In this document: one piece after another, positions 63,562 to 64,000 of the stretch
How positions within the stretch are numbered: the first letter of the stretch is position 1
Layout: each line of letters starts with the position of its first letter
The notes under the pieces: generated by a model
What the model was told of the DNA's origin: nothing
Database searches by the model: none
Seen by the model: the letters and a program-made list of their open reading frames with translations, nothing else
Position numbers and translations under genes: made by a program
From: Streptomyces minutiscleroticus
GTDB lineage: Bacteria; Actinomycetota; Actinomycetes; Streptomycetales; Streptomycetaceae
Direction of reading: 5' to 3'
Assembly: GCF_014650875.1 (NCBI RefSeq)
Contig: NZ_BMVU01000031.1
Location: 1-64,000 of the forward strand
DNA length: 64,000 nt

Positions 63562-64000
63562 TCCTCCCGGGACGGCGGGGCGGCGCCCGCCGTCCCCCGC
63601 CGTGTCGCGTGCCCCGTGCCCCCACCGCTCTGACCAGGAACGCCTCGAAGAAGCCGCAGGCCGGAAGGGTGTTGACAGAACGCCGCGGGCGGCCGGTAGG
63701 TTCGGCGGGTCCACCACCGGACGTCCGATCGGGGAACCTCCCGGACAGTCGCCGCGGCCCCGCTGGGTCAGGGGCGGCGCGCCGCACCGGCACACCGCCA
63801 CTGGGAGCCAGGCCCAGCGCCCGTGCCGCGGGACGGGCGAACGTTCCGGCCGGTCGGCTGGTGTGACCCGGGAGGGGCCCGGACGCTCAGTAGACAACGG
63901 CTCGAGGCCGACCCGCAGCCGGCGGGTCCCTGGGCCGGCCCGAAGGGCGCCGGGCCCCGATCCCGCAGGCCCCGCGGCGCTCCGCGCCCCGCGCGGCGGC
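63562..64000 (+). other. Right-edge gene-free region, probable leader RNA
   Basis: 439 bases with no convincing start codon for a gene. It carries the promoter at 63672-63702. The ~290 bases downstream are rich in GC hairpins (GCCGCGGCCCCG, CGGGACGGGCG). The next gene must begin after 64000. Pieces such as GCCACTGGGA recall the cobalamin riboswitch but the whole does not fit. Confidence 0.5.
63672..63702 (+). promoter_or_regulatory. Strong promoter at the right edge
   Basis: TTGACA (63672-63677), a perfect -35, and TAGGTT (63697-63702), with a 19-base spacer. Start of transcription would be about 63709. It is the best vegetative promoter in the window by eye. Confidence 0.6.

Noticed and set aside
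63709..63960. Cobalamin riboswitch
   Set aside because: GCCACTGGGA and a TCAGTAGACA piece recall it, but the B12-box and the CCCCCGCAACTG core are not found in the right form.

Overview
This is a contiguous stretch of a very GC-rich actinobacterial chromosome, almost certainly Streptomyces. Evidence: strong G/C bias at third codon positions, many GTG starts, gap-free GC hairpins as terminators, BldD with its own operator boxes, the actinobacterial nucleoid protein sIHF, RbpZ-type gmk-rpoZ-coaBC-metK-priA order, chitinase promoters with a DasR-like element, and several Streptomyces-only small families. From memory the gene order matches the bldD/pyr region of S. coelicolor (roughly SCO1496 down to SCO1424). 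I see no phage, IS element, tRNA, rRNA or CRISPR array.

Left part (1-25812) is housekeeping. The tail of aroB is followed by a P-loop protein, an M24 peptidase homologue with degraded metal ligands, efp and nusB. A palindromic terminator separates these from the leftward bldD, whose promoter carries two abutting BldD boxes. The rightward pyrimidine cluster pyrR-pyrB-pyrC-(membrane protein)-carA-carB-pyrD-pyrF has overlapping start/stop codons through most of its length. It starts with a PyrR-type RNA hairpin that merges into the pyrR Shine-Dalgarno sequence, and has a strong hairpin between carB and pyrD. Then come sIHF, gmk, rpoZ, coaBC, metK, a helicase-dead priA, a leftward HTH protein, fmt, rsmB and rpe.

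Middle part (25813-41376) is accessory metabolism and regulation: a SorC/DeoR-like sugar-responsive regulator, an orphan barstar, GuaB1, an Lrp/AsnC regulator, an MFS protein, and a nitrilase-family amidase plus flavin monooxygenase pair that closely resembles DavA/DavB (lysine to 5-aminovalerate). Next are a DUF5995 protein, a membrane-anchored GH6 protein, a uracil/xanthine permease, a hotdog thioesterase, and a divergent MFS/ROK pair with a perfect inverted-repeat operator between them.

Right part (41377-64000): an orphan chitinase-type promoter with no chitinase behind it; an FMN riboswitch controlling ribE-ribM-ribBA-ribH, followed by hisE-hisG; a PH-domain protein; two CorC/CNNM transporters behind a structured leader; an EccA-like TPR-AAA ATPase; a uridine-kinase-like protein; secreted C39 and M1 peptidases; a 48-residue SCO1431-type membrane protein with a possible leader peptide; a TetR regulator; chitinase ChiD with a DasR-type promoter; an acyl-CoA dehydrogenase; small hypotheticals; a second Lrp regulator; an amidohydrolase; and at the right edge a strong promoter reading into an unexplained leader.
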